This document shows positions 33,978 through 45,339 of a DNA stretch of 64,000 nucleotides, piece by piece. How positions within the stretch are numbered: the stretch's first letter is position 1; every line of letters starts with the position of its first letter. A model generated the notes under the pieces. That model had not been told where the DNA came from and did no database searches. It saw only the letters and a list, made by a program, of their open reading frames with translations. This stretch comes from Rapana venosa (taxonomy: Eukaryota > Mollusca > Gastropoda > Neogastropoda > Muricidae): contig CM054138.1 of the NCBI GenBank assembly GCA_028751875.1, forward strand, positions 38,328,276 through 38,392,275, in the 5' to 3' direction. A program made the position numbers and the translations under genes.

Positions 33978-34168
33978 GTCCAAGAGAGAGAGAGCGAGAG
34001 AGAGCGAGAGAGAGAGGGAGAGAGAGGGGGAGAGGGAGAGGGAGAGAGAGAGGGAGAGGGAGAGAGAGAGAGGGAGAAGAGAGAGGGGAGAGGAGGGAAG
34101 AGAGAGAGAGGAGAGGGGAGAAGAGAGAGAGAGGGAGAGGGAGAGAGAGAGAGAGAGAGGGGAGAGCT
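33978..34168. repeat. (GA)n purine tract
   Basis: 190 bases of GA/GGGA repeats with a few GC interruptions (GCGAGAGA near 33,993). Confidence 0.95.
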
Positions 34169-34429
34169 TAACTGTTAACTCTGAACTCTGAACGGGTTCA
34201 ATAAGTATATTGGCCCTACGCCACAATACATGGAGTTTGGGAAAGGAAGAGAATCAATTTACTGGTATGTCAAATATATTGGAATAGGAAGAGGACAAAA
34301 TGACAACAGCCGACTCTTGTGAATCATGATCACAATAACCATGTCTTGGACACTTTGAACTTGATAAACAGTGGTATTATATTAAGCACAAATATTGTTA
34401 TTAATATCCATCAAAATCGGTATAAATCA
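34169..34429. other. Gene-free stretch
   Basis: Nothing recognisable. Confidence 0.5.
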
Positions 34430-34600
34430 AGAGAGACAGAGAGAGGCAATGACAATGAATTATTGTGGTAAGCTTTCAACCCCATTCACAAGGGATCGAG
34501 GCACAAGCACATTTTTAACCAAGAAGAAAAAAATTTCACATTAGCCCAGATAATCACTTTGACATGGATTCCACATCACGGTTCAACAGCTGCAACAAAC
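34430..34600 (-). mobile_element. Dispersed repeat, retroposon 3' end type, copy 1
   Basis: Landmarks TATTGTGGTAAGCTTTCAAC, CCCATTCACAAGGG, GCACAAGCACAT and GACATGGATTCCACATCACG recur in order at 35,340-35,520. Read on the minus strand, the end (CCCTTGTGAATGGGG, then an AATAA-like stretch and short tail repeats) resembles the family D 3' end at 39,258-39,325. Confidence 0.5.
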
Positions 34601-34659
34601 ACAGGTGAAAGCTGTGTTTGATTACTTAAATTCTTTAGCAGACCAAGAACAATGTACGA

Positions 34660-34661
34660 GA

Positions 34662-34738
<77 letters not shown>

Positions 34739-34770
34739 AGAGAGAGAGAACGAGAGAGAGAGAGAGCAAG
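34660..34770. repeat. (GA)n microsatellite
   Basis: 110 bases of GA with AAGGAG and ACGAG interruptions near 34,736 and 34,750. Confidence 0.95.
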
Positions 34771-34778
34771 CTGGAACA

Positions 34779-34945
34779 ATTCTTCAAGATATTTTAATTT
34801 CTTCCCTGTGTCGTAATTTAGCAAATAGCGAAGGAAAATCTAGCCAAAACCACCTCGGAATGAAAGGATAGGAGCGGGGTGAGGAATCCACGTGTGCAAT
34901 GTCATTAGGTAATATATTATGTGTGCCAGAGGAGGAAGAGAGGAG
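34779..34945. repeat. Microsatellite-linked dispersed repeat, copy 1
   Basis: About 165 bases from CAAGATATTTTAATTTCTTC through AGCGAAGGAAAATCTAGCCA and GGATAGGAGCGGGGTGAGGA to GTAATATATTATGTG. Closely matched at 62,835-63,005 (roughly nine in ten bases by eye). Both copies directly follow a long GA, CT or CA microsatellite. Non-coding. Nature unknown. Confidence 0.8.
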
Positions 34946-35197
34946 ATATAGAGACAAACTGTCAGGTTTTCTAGAGGGGCCGTCAGAAGCGTACAGGCGA
35001 GGTGAAGACAGAGACTGACAGTGACGAAAGGTCAGGCATAGAGAGCTAGAGAGGCAGAGTGAAAAAGAGAGGCAAGCAAAGAGAAACGGAAGATAAGCAG
35101 ACAGAGACAAGGAGAAAAATACAGAATCAGGGATGAGATTTCAAAAAGACAGAATAGCACAGGCCTCCGCATAGAAATGGCTTTATCTGAAACAGAG
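34946..35197. other. AGA-rich unique sequence
   Basis: Purine-biased sequence with many AGAGACA-like words, no gene. Confidence 0.45.

Positions 35198-35287
<90 letters not shown>
35198..35287. repeat. (GA)n microsatellite
   Basis: Nearly perfect GA dinucleotides. Confidence 0.95.
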
Positions 35288-35289
<2 letters not shown>

Positions 35290-35339
35290 AGGTGGGGAGA
35301 GAATGGGAGACAGAGAAAACCACAGAGACAGATAGACAA

Positions 35340-35520
35340 TTTTGACAATATTTGACAATATTTTATTGTGATAAGCTGTTAAAGCCCATTCACAAGGGGA
35401 CAGTGGGAAGGGGACTGGGCACAAACACATATTTTCAGAAATAAATATGTATCATTTCTACAGCCCAAATGGTCGACATGGCATGGATTCCACGACATGG
35501 TTAAGTGATTTACATTAAGA
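35340..35520 (-). mobile_element. Dispersed repeat, retroposon 3' end type, copy 2
   Basis: Shares TATTGTGATAAGCT, CCCATTCACAAGGGG, GGGCACAAACACAT and TGGATTCCACGACATGGTT with 34,430-34,600. The plus-strand start carries a repeated TTTGACAATA tail (35,340-35,360), as expected for the 3' end of a minus-strand retroposon. Confidence 0.55.
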
Positions 35521-35726
35521 TTCACATGAATTGGTGCCTAACGCTTTCGCCCATTGCAAATGGGGAAAGGGGAGAGGTTCACAACAACCATAATTATATA
35601 AACACCAAGTCTGTGACAGGGCTTTAATGTCCCTACGTTCCGTCTGATCCGGTAACTCTGCTCTTTTCAACACGTGAAAAACCTAACTCACAATATGTGT
35701 AACCGTCTTCTTTTGCTCTTTCTCAC

Positions 35727-35748
35727 ACACACATATGCACACACATAT

Positions 35749-35779
<31 letters not shown>

Positions 35780-35905
35780 CACACACAACGCACGCACGCA
35801 CGCACGCACACACGCACACACACACATGAAAACACACATGCGCACAACACACACACACGTACGCTCGCACAAACGCACGCACGCACACACACACACACGT
35901 GCGCA
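35727..35905. repeat. (CA)n / CACG-rich microsatellite
   Basis: CA dinucleotides with ACGC tetramer blocks (35,789-35,810 and 35,875-35,886) and ATGCACAC interruptions. Confidence 0.95.
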
Positions 35906-36389
35906 CAGGCAACCACAGTCACTTCTAACCCAGAAAAAATCTGATCACATCCATCATTACATGTAAAACATCCATTCCGGCATTAATTCTGTCAGAGACA
36001 GACAGAGAGATAAAGAGAGGCTGAAAGAAAAGGCTGGAGAGTATGGAAGAAATACAGACAAAAAGGCAGATACAGAGATACAGAGAGCAGAAGGGGGTCA
36101 AACTGAGACACACAACGAAGAGATGGAGAGAGGAAGACAGAGAGAAAGAGGGTAAGGAGAAAGAGGGTGTTTAAAAAGACGAAAGCTAAGACAAAAAACA
36201 TACGATAAAACAACTGTCAATTATCTCAGTTGATATGACCGCATTTATATTTCCTTTGTTTCTCTTGAGCAATTTTTTATCCACTACCGGTTAGCTAGGC
36301 CCGTCGTAGTTTCACCAGAGCCCTGTTAGCCAGCATGACCTGTTTCCACCTCCAACAACGGGGACGAGGGGTTGGGCTTTAGGAGCCCT
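35906..36389. other. Gene-free stretch, AGAGA-rich
   Basis: Purine-biased sequence with GACAGAGA words (36,000-36,170), no gene recognised. Confidence 0.45.
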
Positions 36390-36785
36390 GGAGCAGAAAC
36401 TGGTCACGTGTGAGATGAAGTGCTTGAGGAAAGCCGTCAATAAGACCAGGAGAGACAAGATAAGAAACGAGGTGATCAGAGACATGGTAGGAGCCACACC
36501 CGTCCTACACCATATTGAACAACAACGAACCAAGTGGTTTGGGCACCTCACACGGATGCCGCCAAACCAGCCAGCCTTGCGTGCTTACAACTTGAGGTAC
36601 TCTGCCATGAGGGCCAGAGGTAGACCCAGGCGTCGTTGGAGTGATTCCGTGGCAGAAACACTGAAAGTTCATGGACTGTCCCTCCTCCAAGCTACCCGCC
36701 TTGCAGCAGACAGACAGTTATATCTCCCCGCGACGCCATAGAGTACAAGCGGAAGGAAAAAGTAAAAGTAAAGTAAGTAAGATAT
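36390..36785 (+). pseudogene. LINE 3' end, C-terminal domain of EN-RT protein
   Basis: An open frame reads EMKCLRKAVNKTRRDKIRNE, VIRDMVGATPVLHHIEQQRT, KWFGHLTRMPPNQPALRAYN, then the basic ARGRPRRRWSDSVAETLK and a stop at 36,739. The pattern CLRK....TRRD.IRN, then KWFGH..RM, then GRPRRRW.D is the C-terminal signature of many LINE EN-RT proteins. The RT core is absent, so it is a 5'-truncated insertion. The 3' end carries an AAAGT-type tail (36,757-36,782). It is a different family from A-E in this window. Confidence 0.75.
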
Positions 36786-37320
36786 GACCGCAGAGAACAG
36801 GGAGAAAAACAGTGAAGTGAAGGGGCCTGAAGAAAGTAAATCAAATGACTGCATTATACAAATGATTTGATCAGAAAAACCAAATTCTCAACAATAACAA
36901 AAACCTTACAATCACGAAAGCAACTTCATAGAAAAACTATGACCAGTTTGGATGGTTAAAATAAGCATTTTGTGACTTTGAATAAATAAGCAGCAACAAA
37001 ACAACAACAACAAAAGAAGAACACAAAACTATTGGGCGGACTGATCCCAGCTTACACAGTCCTTGTGTTCTATCAGATCAAAATTTTAAGGTTTAGAAAA
37101 CTCGGTTCATCTAGCGCTGCTTTCAAAGTCGGTCGCATTAAACTATGTACACTGTGTGTTTGATATATGATTTTTTTTAAAAACCAAGAAAAGACAAACC
37201 CAACTACAATACATCAAAAAACAGCGAAAAAACACAAAAAAACCTTACTTGTAACGGTCATAATCCGAGCTGCTCTGAAAAAACAGTACCAAACAAGCAC
37301 CCGTTGACCAGTTTCTGCCT
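36786..37320. other. Gene-free AT-rich stretch
   Basis: No gene or repeat recognised. Confidence 0.5.
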
Positions 37321-37326
37321 CTTAAA

Positions 37327-37368
37327 CACACACACACACACACAACACACCTCACAACACACACGTCA

Positions 37369-37436
<68 letters not shown>

Positions 37437-37570
37437 GTTGTGTGTGTGTGTGGTGTGTGTGTGTGTGTGTGTGTGTGTGTTGTGTTTGTGTGTGCGCGCG
37501 CGTGTTTGTGTTGTGTGTGTGTGCGCGTTGTGTGTGTGTGTGTGTGTTTGTATTTGTATATGTGTGTGTT
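37327..37570. repeat. (CA)n to (GT)n inverted microsatellite
   Basis: CA repeats (37,327-37,365) meet GT repeats (37,371 onward) around CACACGTGTG, so the two blocks can pair as a hairpin. The GT part runs to about 37,570 with GTTG and GCGCGCG interruptions. Confidence 0.95.
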
Positions 37571-37571
37571 A

Positions 37572-38340
37572 AGTATTCTTGCAATGATGAAGGAGTTATA
37601 ATAGTTAGGTAACTACTTTTAGTCGTTGACATATATAATACTATTGGTCAAAGGTGAGGGAATTCTATCTCTCGAGACCCAAGTGTAGGGCATTTTTTCA
37701 ACTCGGAACTAAATGACCTGACTGTTTGGGTAACGCAGCAGTTGAGCTGACCACTCAAGCTGTGTATCAAAATAACCTGCATCTTTCTGGATCCCTGAGC
37801 TGTACACCAAGATTTTATAGCATATTTATTTCATATAGCTATTTATTTTGCAACAATATCTTACAAGATATCAGTTTTTGGTGGCAGCATTAGTAGGCCA
37901 CAGGATTATTATAGTATAACGGTGAGAGCAAAAACACTCTGTATTTTAGAGAGGTGTTTCCTCTTAAAGTATCAGGAATGAGCAATCACGCCGTAGACGA
38001 TAGCTCAGCCAGGAATTGAACTCAAGTCAGATCGGCAAATCAAATGGTCCTTACTACAACAGGTGCTTCCAATGCTGTCAACAATACTTCACTTTTATGA
38101 CCTTTTCTTTTATTCATTTAACTTCTTTATTCTTATCGTTACACTTTGAAAATGCTCTTGCAACGAATATGAAAGTTACATGCACATATTTTCCTTCACT
38201 ACTCTTTGCCATTTATATATTTTTACATATAAGATAAAATGAAAACATAAAACGTCTCGATGGACATTAAATACGTGCAATTCGGGATCTATTCGTGTAT
38301 GCGCGCGGATAATCACATTCCTGGCCAGAAAGTTACGCAA
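37572..38340. other. Gene-free stretch with one tRNA-like patch
   Basis: On the minus strand GAGTTCAATTCCTGGCTGAG (about 38,024-38,005) resembles a T-arm/B box, so a decayed SINE may lie here. No A box was found at the right spacing. Nothing else is recognisable. Confidence 0.3.
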
Positions 38341-38344
38341 GATT

Positions 38345-38395
38345 TCACACACACACACTCACACACACACACACACACCACACACACACACCATC

Positions 38396-38427
<32 letters not shown>

Positions 38428-38466
38428 GATATTATAATAGATAATATATATATAATATATATATAT

Positions 38467-38506
<40 letters not shown>
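38345..38506. repeat. Compound (CA)n (TA)n (GATA)n microsatellite
   Basis: CA repeats at 38,346-38,391, TA-rich palindromic sequence at 38,395-38,468 and TAGA tetramers at 38,468-38,505. Confidence 0.95.
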
Positions 38507-39149
38507 GAGAGAAAAAAATCAATTCAAGGAATAACATCTAAAGTGTTCCCCACATGACCGAGTTTCAACAGCAATGCTGTCGAAAGCAATTTAACCTGCA
38601 ATTTCACGGATCAAATCAACGAATTTTTACTATGGAATGAATCTCGAGATATATGTGTGTGTGAAATAATGGCGTTGTTTCTAGCTGAAAGGATATGAAT
38701 GTGGCATGGTTCTTTGGTTTGTTTTTCTTGAACCATTATGGTTTCTTGGCTTTATATTTGTCCGTCGTGTTCAACGATGACCTCCAAAACAGCAGAGAAA
38801 GCAACTGCTGTTTCGGAAACTGGGCAGTAATGATTATAGTGGAGATGCCTTGCTCACAAAAACATCCACCCCCCCCCCCCCCACCCACTCTCGGCCCAGA
38901 GTGCATACAGAGTTGGAGATGTTCTCCAAATACCAACTAACCCCCAGGGCTGCAGAACATAAGAGGCGTCAGCACACAAGGACTGTACAAGTCAAGCCTC
39001 CTAGTCGATCACTAAAGACTAAGCAGTAAAGTGGAATTCCATGAGTGGGAAAGCCACTGGTCATACAGCCTCTCACTTTGCTGTTGCCCCCAGCGTCAGT
39101 AGGTTTATTAAAGCACTAACTTCATTACTTGAAAATGATTATAAGTGTA

Positions 39150-39150
<1 letters not shown>
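38507..39150. other. Gene-free stretch
   Basis: A C-run lies at 38,868-38,881. No coding similarity is visible. Confidence 0.5.
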
Positions 39151-39247
<97 letters not shown>

Positions 39248-39257
39248 AGAGAGAGAG
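39151..39257. repeat. (GT)n with (GA)n end
   Basis: About 92 bases of pure GT followed by TTGAGAGAGAGA. It abuts the tail of the family D element. Confidence 0.95.
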
Positions 39258-40840
39258 AGAAATTGAAATTGAAATTGAAAACGAAGTTTATTCAGTATAG
39301 GCCACAGCCCCTTCTGAATGGGGGGGGGGGGGGTACAGATAAACATCACACAAGTAACACAAAAACATAATCATCACAAAATATTACATAAAATGATTTT
39401 ACAACCTTAACTTCCTATTCACTATAAAGAAACTATAGATGGATCAAGTATTAGTCATTCCTAACACTCTCAGAACGTCTTCTGAAAACTTTATACAGGT
39501 ATATGCACAAATTCTTGAGTAAATCTTCATTTTGACTTGACATAAGCAAAACTGCTCGAAATAGACATGGATTTGAATAAAATTTAGACGGAATGCATCT
39601 TTGCCTGAGATCAAAAATAGCTGGACAGCAGAGCAAAATATGAACTTCGTCTTCATTATCACTTTTACACAAAGGACATATCAAATTGTTATCTTTATTC
39701 TTTTTATAACGGTTAGAATGTAGTGCCATATCTGTAATGCCAAATCTAAACATCGTTAAATAACGCTTTACATGTCTATCAATATCCAGTGCAAATAGAG
39801 TTCACACTTTGTAGATGTTTTTTAAATGATTCTATATAATGAAATCTTTCACTTTGATGGAGTGACTATCCACCTTTGCCATCTACAATCAATAAGTCTT
39901 TGACGAAATTCACGTAAAAAGCCCTTACACCTGTACACCTTGATTCAACCATACAAATCCAACCCATTCAGACACAATACTTCACGAATATTAGCCACTA
40001 AAGTGTGTTTTCCATTTTGATCAAGATTTAACAACATTTTATTACGCTTGAAGTGGCAGTCTATTTGTATCCTCAGTAGTATTTTTAGCCAATAACTAAC
40101 ACAACGTACTTGAGCAGTAATCCAAATAGGGTATCGACCAGTTTCACCATAAACAAGATCATTCGGAGTTTTTACAGTTATACCCAACACCCTTTTAAGT
40201 GCATACAAATGAACACTCTCAATACAAAAAGCAGCTTTATCTAGTCCCCATTATTTCAGCACCATATAATGTAATAGGCACAACCTGTGTGTCAAAAATC
40301 TTCAGAAGGATTTGCAAAGAATTGTTATTTATCACATATATTTTCCTTAAAATAAATAATAAAGCATTTTTTGCTCTGCTGGCAAGATCTTCACAAGCTG
40401 CAGTAAAACTAAGCCTTGTGGAAAATGTTATACCAAGATACTTGTAACAGTTTACAATAGTCATTTCCTCCCCATTAAACAACCATCTTTCCCTTGCTGC
40501 AAGATAACCACCCTTTCTAAAGACTACAATATTGCTCTTATTCATATTTACCTTAAGCTGAAGCTTGGCTGCTGTTTTACTAAGATTGTTCAACTGAGAC
40601 TGAAGACCGATTGGTGTTTCAGATACGAGAGCTATATCATCAGCTAGTAACAAGATGCACATATCTGTAACATCAGGGGTGAGTGTTGCACCATGTCTTC
40701 CACCATTTATTATATCTTTAGCTACCTCATTAATAAATAAGGAAAAGAGGACAGGACTACAGGCGTCACCCTGTTTAACTCCTCTTGTACAAATGATATA
40801 ATCAGAAAAGTTAGCCCACATCTGACCTTTGCCTTTACAT
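39258..40840 (-). mobile_element. LINE family D, 5'-truncated copy with 3' tail
   Basis: Minus strand from 40,821: CTRGVKQGDACSPVLFSLFI (RT motif B region), CILLLADDIALVSE (catalytic ADD box, about 40,655-40,615), NKSNIVVFRKGG, YKYLGITFSTRLSF, VVPITLYGAEI (about 40,250), LGITVKTPNDLVYGETGRYP (about 40,180) and a C-terminal Cys/His knuckle NLICPLCKSDNEDEVHILLC (about 39,690-39,630), ending RRRSESVRND and a stop at 39,451. Frames break at least twice between 40,250 and 39,760. The 3' end has GAATAAA and a CAATTT-repeat tail (39,258-39,280). The clade is not certain. The knuckle after RT excludes RTE. Confidence 0.8.
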
Positions 40841-40872
40841 TACAATACATACTTTTAATACATAGATAGAGA

Positions 40873-41345
40873 GGGGGATAGTCTGGTGGTTAGAGCGTTG
40901 ATCTTGTGATTTGACGGTCTGGGTGCGAGACACCACCAAGAAACCAATCCAATCCAATCCAATCCTGTTGTTTATAGCCCCGCCGACCAAAGGGGCCATA
41001 TCGGGGCTATCACCTCGTCAACATTTTAATCTCAGATTAAAATTGTGCAGCTATATACAAAAGTTTAAAACAGGCTATAAAACTACCCTCTACTGTCGTT
41101 CCTTGTAGCACTTGGACCAACCATAAGGGTCAAACCAGGACGGGCCCGCGTTGTGGGAAAACCAAGACACCCATTCAAGGGGATTTTTTTCTACTGGAGC
41201 TAACATCAGTGCCGACTCCACTGCCCCGAAAGTCCAGATGAGACTATGTGCGAACGCACGCAAAACATCTTGCACGCGCATTGAAAACACGCTCTGCTTT
41301 TTCTGAAGAGTAGGCATTGCGCCGCTGGTCTATATGGACATCATC
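40873..41345 (+). mobile_element. tRNA-headed SINE, copy 1
   Basis: The head GGATAGTCTGGTGGTTAGAG (A box-like) is followed 30 bases later by GGGTGCGAGACACC (B box-like), at Pol III promoter spacing. Then come AATCC pentamers, a body with AGCCCCGCCGACCAAAGGGG, and a 3' part (GATGAGACTATGTGCGAACG, AACATCTTGCACGCG) that also occurs at 61,676-61,860. Whether all parts form one element or two adjacent ones is open. Confidence 0.6.
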
Positions 41346-41452
41346 TGAGAAGTCGGGAATGCGGCTACCTTAATTGTGGATAAAGGGTCGTCGCATGCAA
41401 AAATCTTATGGTGAACCTCGGAGCTCTAGTCACTGAACGAAAAAGAAAAGAC

Positions 41453-41460
41453 AGACAGGC

Positions 41461-41501
<41 letters not shown>

Positions 41502-41767
41502 GGACGACATATAGATGAGATAGATGATAGTAGATAGATAGATAGATAGATAGATGATAAGATAGATAGATAGAAGATGATAGATAGATAGATAGATAGT
41601 AAGTAGATAGATGATAGATAGTGATAGATAACAATGGTTATGTAAAACACAAACAAAACCGTAACAAATAGTTCCAGTCAAAGATTTATAAACGCTAGAA
41701 TTGAAGAAAGTGGATGAGAAAAAACCCAAACGGGAAAAGAAACGGCGGGGGGGGGGGGGGGGGGGGG
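41453..41767. repeat. (CAGA)n (TAGA)n microsatellite and G-run
   Basis: CAGA tetramers (41,453-41,502), TAGA tetramers with many irregularities (41,510-41,632) and a 21-G run (41,747-41,767). The second assembly copy of the same locus is far more regular, so the irregularities are probably consensus errors. Confidence 0.9.
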
Positions 41768-42057
41768 ACAGAGAGGGAGACAGAGGTTCAAACGCAGATG
41801 ACGCAGCCTAAAAAGCTTTTGAAAAAAAAATGACAAGAAATGGACTCAACACGCAATTAAATGGCAGCTAAACACGACAACGAATAGTTACGATCCGATT
41901 CACAATACATCAAAACTGCCTTGAACTTGCAATGACAATATGTCTCATCAATGTTTCATCTTGATTTGCTTTCTTCTTTTATGTACGCCGGAGACACGCG
42001 TGTGAGTGTCTATGTCTGTGTGAGTGCGTGCATGTGTACATCTCTTATATGTAGATA

Positions 42058-42283
42058 ACAGATTGATTGACTGATTGATTGATTGGTTGTTGATTGATTG
42101 ATTGATTGATTGATACATGCACACACATACATACATACAAACAGACAGACACACACACAAACTACATACACATACTTACATAACATACATACTACATACA
42201 TACATACATAATACATACATACATAATATACAGCATGCAGTGTGTGTGTGTGTGTGTGGTGTGTGTGTGTGTGGTGTGTTGTG

Positions 42284-42322
<39 letters not shown>

Positions 42323-42332
42323 GTGTGTGTGT
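42058..42332. repeat. Compound (TTGA)n (CATA)n (GT)n microsatellite
   Basis: TTGA tetramers at 42,061-42,114, CATA tetramers at 42,123-42,230 and GT dinucleotides at 42,239-42,333. The GT block directly abuts the family B element. Confidence 0.95.
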
Positions 42333-42333
42333 G

Positions 42334-43440
42334 TACGGAAGAAGTTGAAAGTGCAGGAAATCAATGAAGAAAGATAAGCCAGAGGCGTTGGACAACATTT
42401 CAGAAGAATGGTCCAGGTAGGAGGTGAGGGGCCATGAAATTTTGGAGATCTGGCAGACAGGCAAGTGGGTCAACACCTTGGACACAGACCTGGTTATGAA
42501 CTCTCTCCGAAGAAAGGCAACTTACAAACTATGCCAAAACTACCATAACATCAGCCTGATTAGCCATGCAAATGACGTCATGCTCAGAATCCTCCTGAAT
42601 AGACTGAAGCCACAAGCTGAGGAAATCATTAAAGAAGAACACGCAGGTTTCAGAGCACAGCAGAGCAATTTTTCAACCTTAGAATACTCTATGAGAAGTA
42701 TTTGCAACACCAGCAAGATGTTTAACACGTCTTTGTGGACTTTAAGATGGCGTTCGACATAGTTTGGCATTCAGATTTGTGGGCAACATGAGGCTGTATA
42801 GCATCAATGCCAACCTGATCAGAACCACAGAATGCCTCTTACAAGGCAACCAGCGTATTACTAATGACAAACAACATGTGAGAACGGTTCCAAACCACAA
42901 TCGGAGTAAGCCAAGGATGTCTGCTCTCTCCCACCCTCTTCAACATCTTCTTAGAGAGAATAATTGCTGACACACTAGAAAACCAGGAAGGAACAGTCAG
43001 CATTAGAGGCAGGACAATTACAAACCTACGCTTTGCCGATGAAATCGACGGCCTAGCTGAAAAAGAGCAAGAGCTTGGTCAACTTCTTCGGCATATGGCA
43101 TTCAGATCAGCTCAGAGAAAACCAAGATGATGACAAATAGTACCAATGGCATCAGCACTGACATTATTATAGACGGCAAGAAAAATGACACAATCCATAG
43201 CTTTAATTCTCGGAGAGCTGGATCAAAACCAGAAATTCTCTCCAGGATAGCTAATGTCCAAACTGAAAGTCCTCCGAAACGACAAAACATCATCAGCTTC
43301 AAGACCAGATTGATGCGTTCCCTGATCATGTCCCATATTTTTGTACGCATGTGAAACGTGGACCATAACAGCAGACATTGAAAGAAGGATACAGGCAATG
43401 GAGATGAGATGCTTCCGCAAACTTCTTGGTATATCATACA
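42334..43440 (+). pseudogene. LINE family B copy 3, 5' part (assembly copy 1)
   Basis: 5'-truncated RT. Blocks in order: GRS..QEINEER from a damaged linker, NYHNISLISHANDVMLRILL, NRLKPQAEEIIKEEHAGFRA, the motif A region near 42,745 with several frameshifts, GVSQGCLLSPTLFNIFLERI (about 42,903-42,962), LRFADEIDGLAEKEQELGQL (about 43,029) and MEMRCFRKLLGISYRD (about 43,397-43,443). The catalytic box reads FADE instead of FADD. At about 43,443 the ORF is interrupted by a minus-strand family A insertion and resumes at 44,829. Confidence 0.85.
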
Positions 43441-44828
43441 GAGATAATATAATAGATAATAATATAATAATTGTGGAATTTTATAGCGCTGTATCTTGCA
43501 CAGACAAATCAAAGCGCTTGCACTCAATCATTCATACACAGTCACGCAACCAATAGCATGTAGTATTTCTAACAAGTCAAATGCACACCACACACACACA
43601 CACACACACCACACACCAGCCACACCCCCGTCAATTATACTTTGGCAGGGTGATTATAATTTTTGGCTGTTGAAAAGCAGGGACAGCTATGAAATGAAAC
43701 AGGATAGGACATTCTTAGGTTTGAAACAAATATGTCTTGAGGCCAGATTTAAAGTGTCACAAGAAGGTCTTTGGCGAAGAGGATAGGGAGGCCATTCCAA
43801 ATCGATGGACCAGAAACAGAAGAGAAAGAGCGACGGCCAACAGTGGACTGGTTGAATCTAGGTGTTCGTAAGCACAAGGAATCTGCGAACGAAGGCGAAC
43901 TGGGAACGAGAAAGGGTTTGTACAGGTGGAGACATTCACAGAGGTAGGAGGGTGCTGTTTTGTGGAGACATTTGTAACAGAGAGTACTGATCTTATAGTT
44001 TATTCTTTGTGGCACAGGCAGCCAGTGGAGAGATCGCAAGAGAGGGGTAATGTGCTCAGATTTTTTCTTTCTGAGGACTAGTCGAGCTGCAGAGTTTTGA
44101 ATACGTTGAAGGGAGTGGATAGATGATGCTGGCAGACCAGACAAAAGAGAATTGCAATAGTCCAGACGTGAAAGAATGAGAGATGCCACGAGTTTAGATG
44201 TTGCATCTGTGGACAGGTACTTTCGAATTGCACTAATACGCCGTAATTGATAGAAGCACGACTGGCAGGTTTGGGTGATGAATTTTTGCATAGAGAGTGT
44301 GTTGTCAATAATGACCCCTAGATACTTTACAGCAGTGGACAGAGGGATTGATGCATTGCCGAATTCTATTGAAGCTGTTGTAATGGAAGAGAGTTTGTTT
44401 TTGGTCCCTACAAGCATGGCTTCAGTTTTATCAGCGTTTAGTTGTAACTTGTTCTGTATCATCCAGTTTTGGATATCTTGAAAGCAGTAGGCCATATTTG
44501 TAAAGAGAGAAGGCAGATTTTCAGGAGTGTCACTGCTTAGAATCTGAGAGTCATCTGCATAAAAGTGATGGTTGATCTGATGACGGTTAATTATAATATG
44601 TGACAGCGGAGTGGTGTAGAGAGTGAAAATGAACAGGGCCCAGAAACTGATCCTGCGGGACTCCACATTCCAGTTTGGCAGGTACTGATGAATCTTGTTT
44701 ACTGTGACTGTCTGGAATCTGTCAGTCAGGTATGAGCTAAACCAGGTGAGGGCGTCGTAACAGTAAACCAAACGTTTCTTGAAGACGGAGAGAGAAGGAT
44801 GGAGTGGTTCAATAGTGTCGAAGATCAC
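43441..44828 (-). mobile_element. LINE family A inserted in family B (assembly copy 1)
   Basis: Minus strand from 44,828: motif A region MIFDTIEP, FSSYLTDRFQTVTVNKIHQY, the FYADDSQILSSDTPENLPSL catalytic box, LQLNADKTEAMLVGTKNKLS, YLGVIIDNTLSMQKFITQTC, LDYCNSLLSGLPASSIHSLQ, LRSLHWLPVPQRINYKISTL and the C-terminal GRRSFSSVSGPSIWNGLPI. The 3' terminus with the TATAGCGCT-type end and an ATT tail lies at 43,441-43,500. This copy has indels relative to assembly copy 2, which keeps a 367-codon open frame. Confidence 0.9.
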
Positions 44829-45125
44829 TAACTAACGAGGAAGGGAAACACCAGAACTGGGAACGCCATCGGCCATACGAAGAACATGATTTCAGTGAAA
44901 GGCTCAAACTGAAGTGGTACAGGCATGTCACATGACATGTGGACTGGCCAAGACTGCCCTACATGGAACAGTACACAGAGGGAGCGACGAAGAAAGCAGA
45001 CAGAGAAAACAATGAGAAGACAGCATCAGAGAGTGGGCTGGCCTTGAGTTGAACGACTTGTTGCAGAAAGTTTAAGACTTCGAGGAGTGGAGGAAGCTGG
45101 TTGCAAACAGTTTAGTGGCGTCCCT
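44829..45125 (+). pseudogene. LINE family B copy 3, 3' part (assembly copy 1)
   Basis: Resumes the C-terminal domain exactly where the left part stopped: LTNEEGKTRTGNAI, LKWYRHVTCTCGLAKTALHG and a basic GRRRKQTEKTMRR with WRKLVANSLVA near the end. 45,128-45,330 is a degenerate TG/CATG-rich stretch that follows. Confidence 0.85.
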
Positions 45126-45339
45126 GACGATGTGTGTGTGTTTGCATGTTTGAGTGTACCCACATGCATATACATTTGTTTGTGAGCATACATGTGCATT
45201 TATGTTGCAAACATGCATGCATGTGATCATATGTAAGCAAATGTGTTTTTACGGGAGTGTGTGTGCATGTGTATGTCTGTTTTTGTGTGTACGTATGCGT
45301 GTGTGCGTGCGCGGGTGCGCAAACGTAAGCATGGGTGAA

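Noticed and set aside
35683..35922. Cys/Val-rich and Thr/His-rich ORFs at GT/CA tracts (also near 2.3, 37.4, 42.2 and 51.3 kb)
   Set aside because: Translations of dinucleotide repeats.
40873..40935. Functional tRNA gene
   Set aside because: The cloverleaf is incomplete, the B box is decayed and the sequence continues into SINE body and pentamer repeats.
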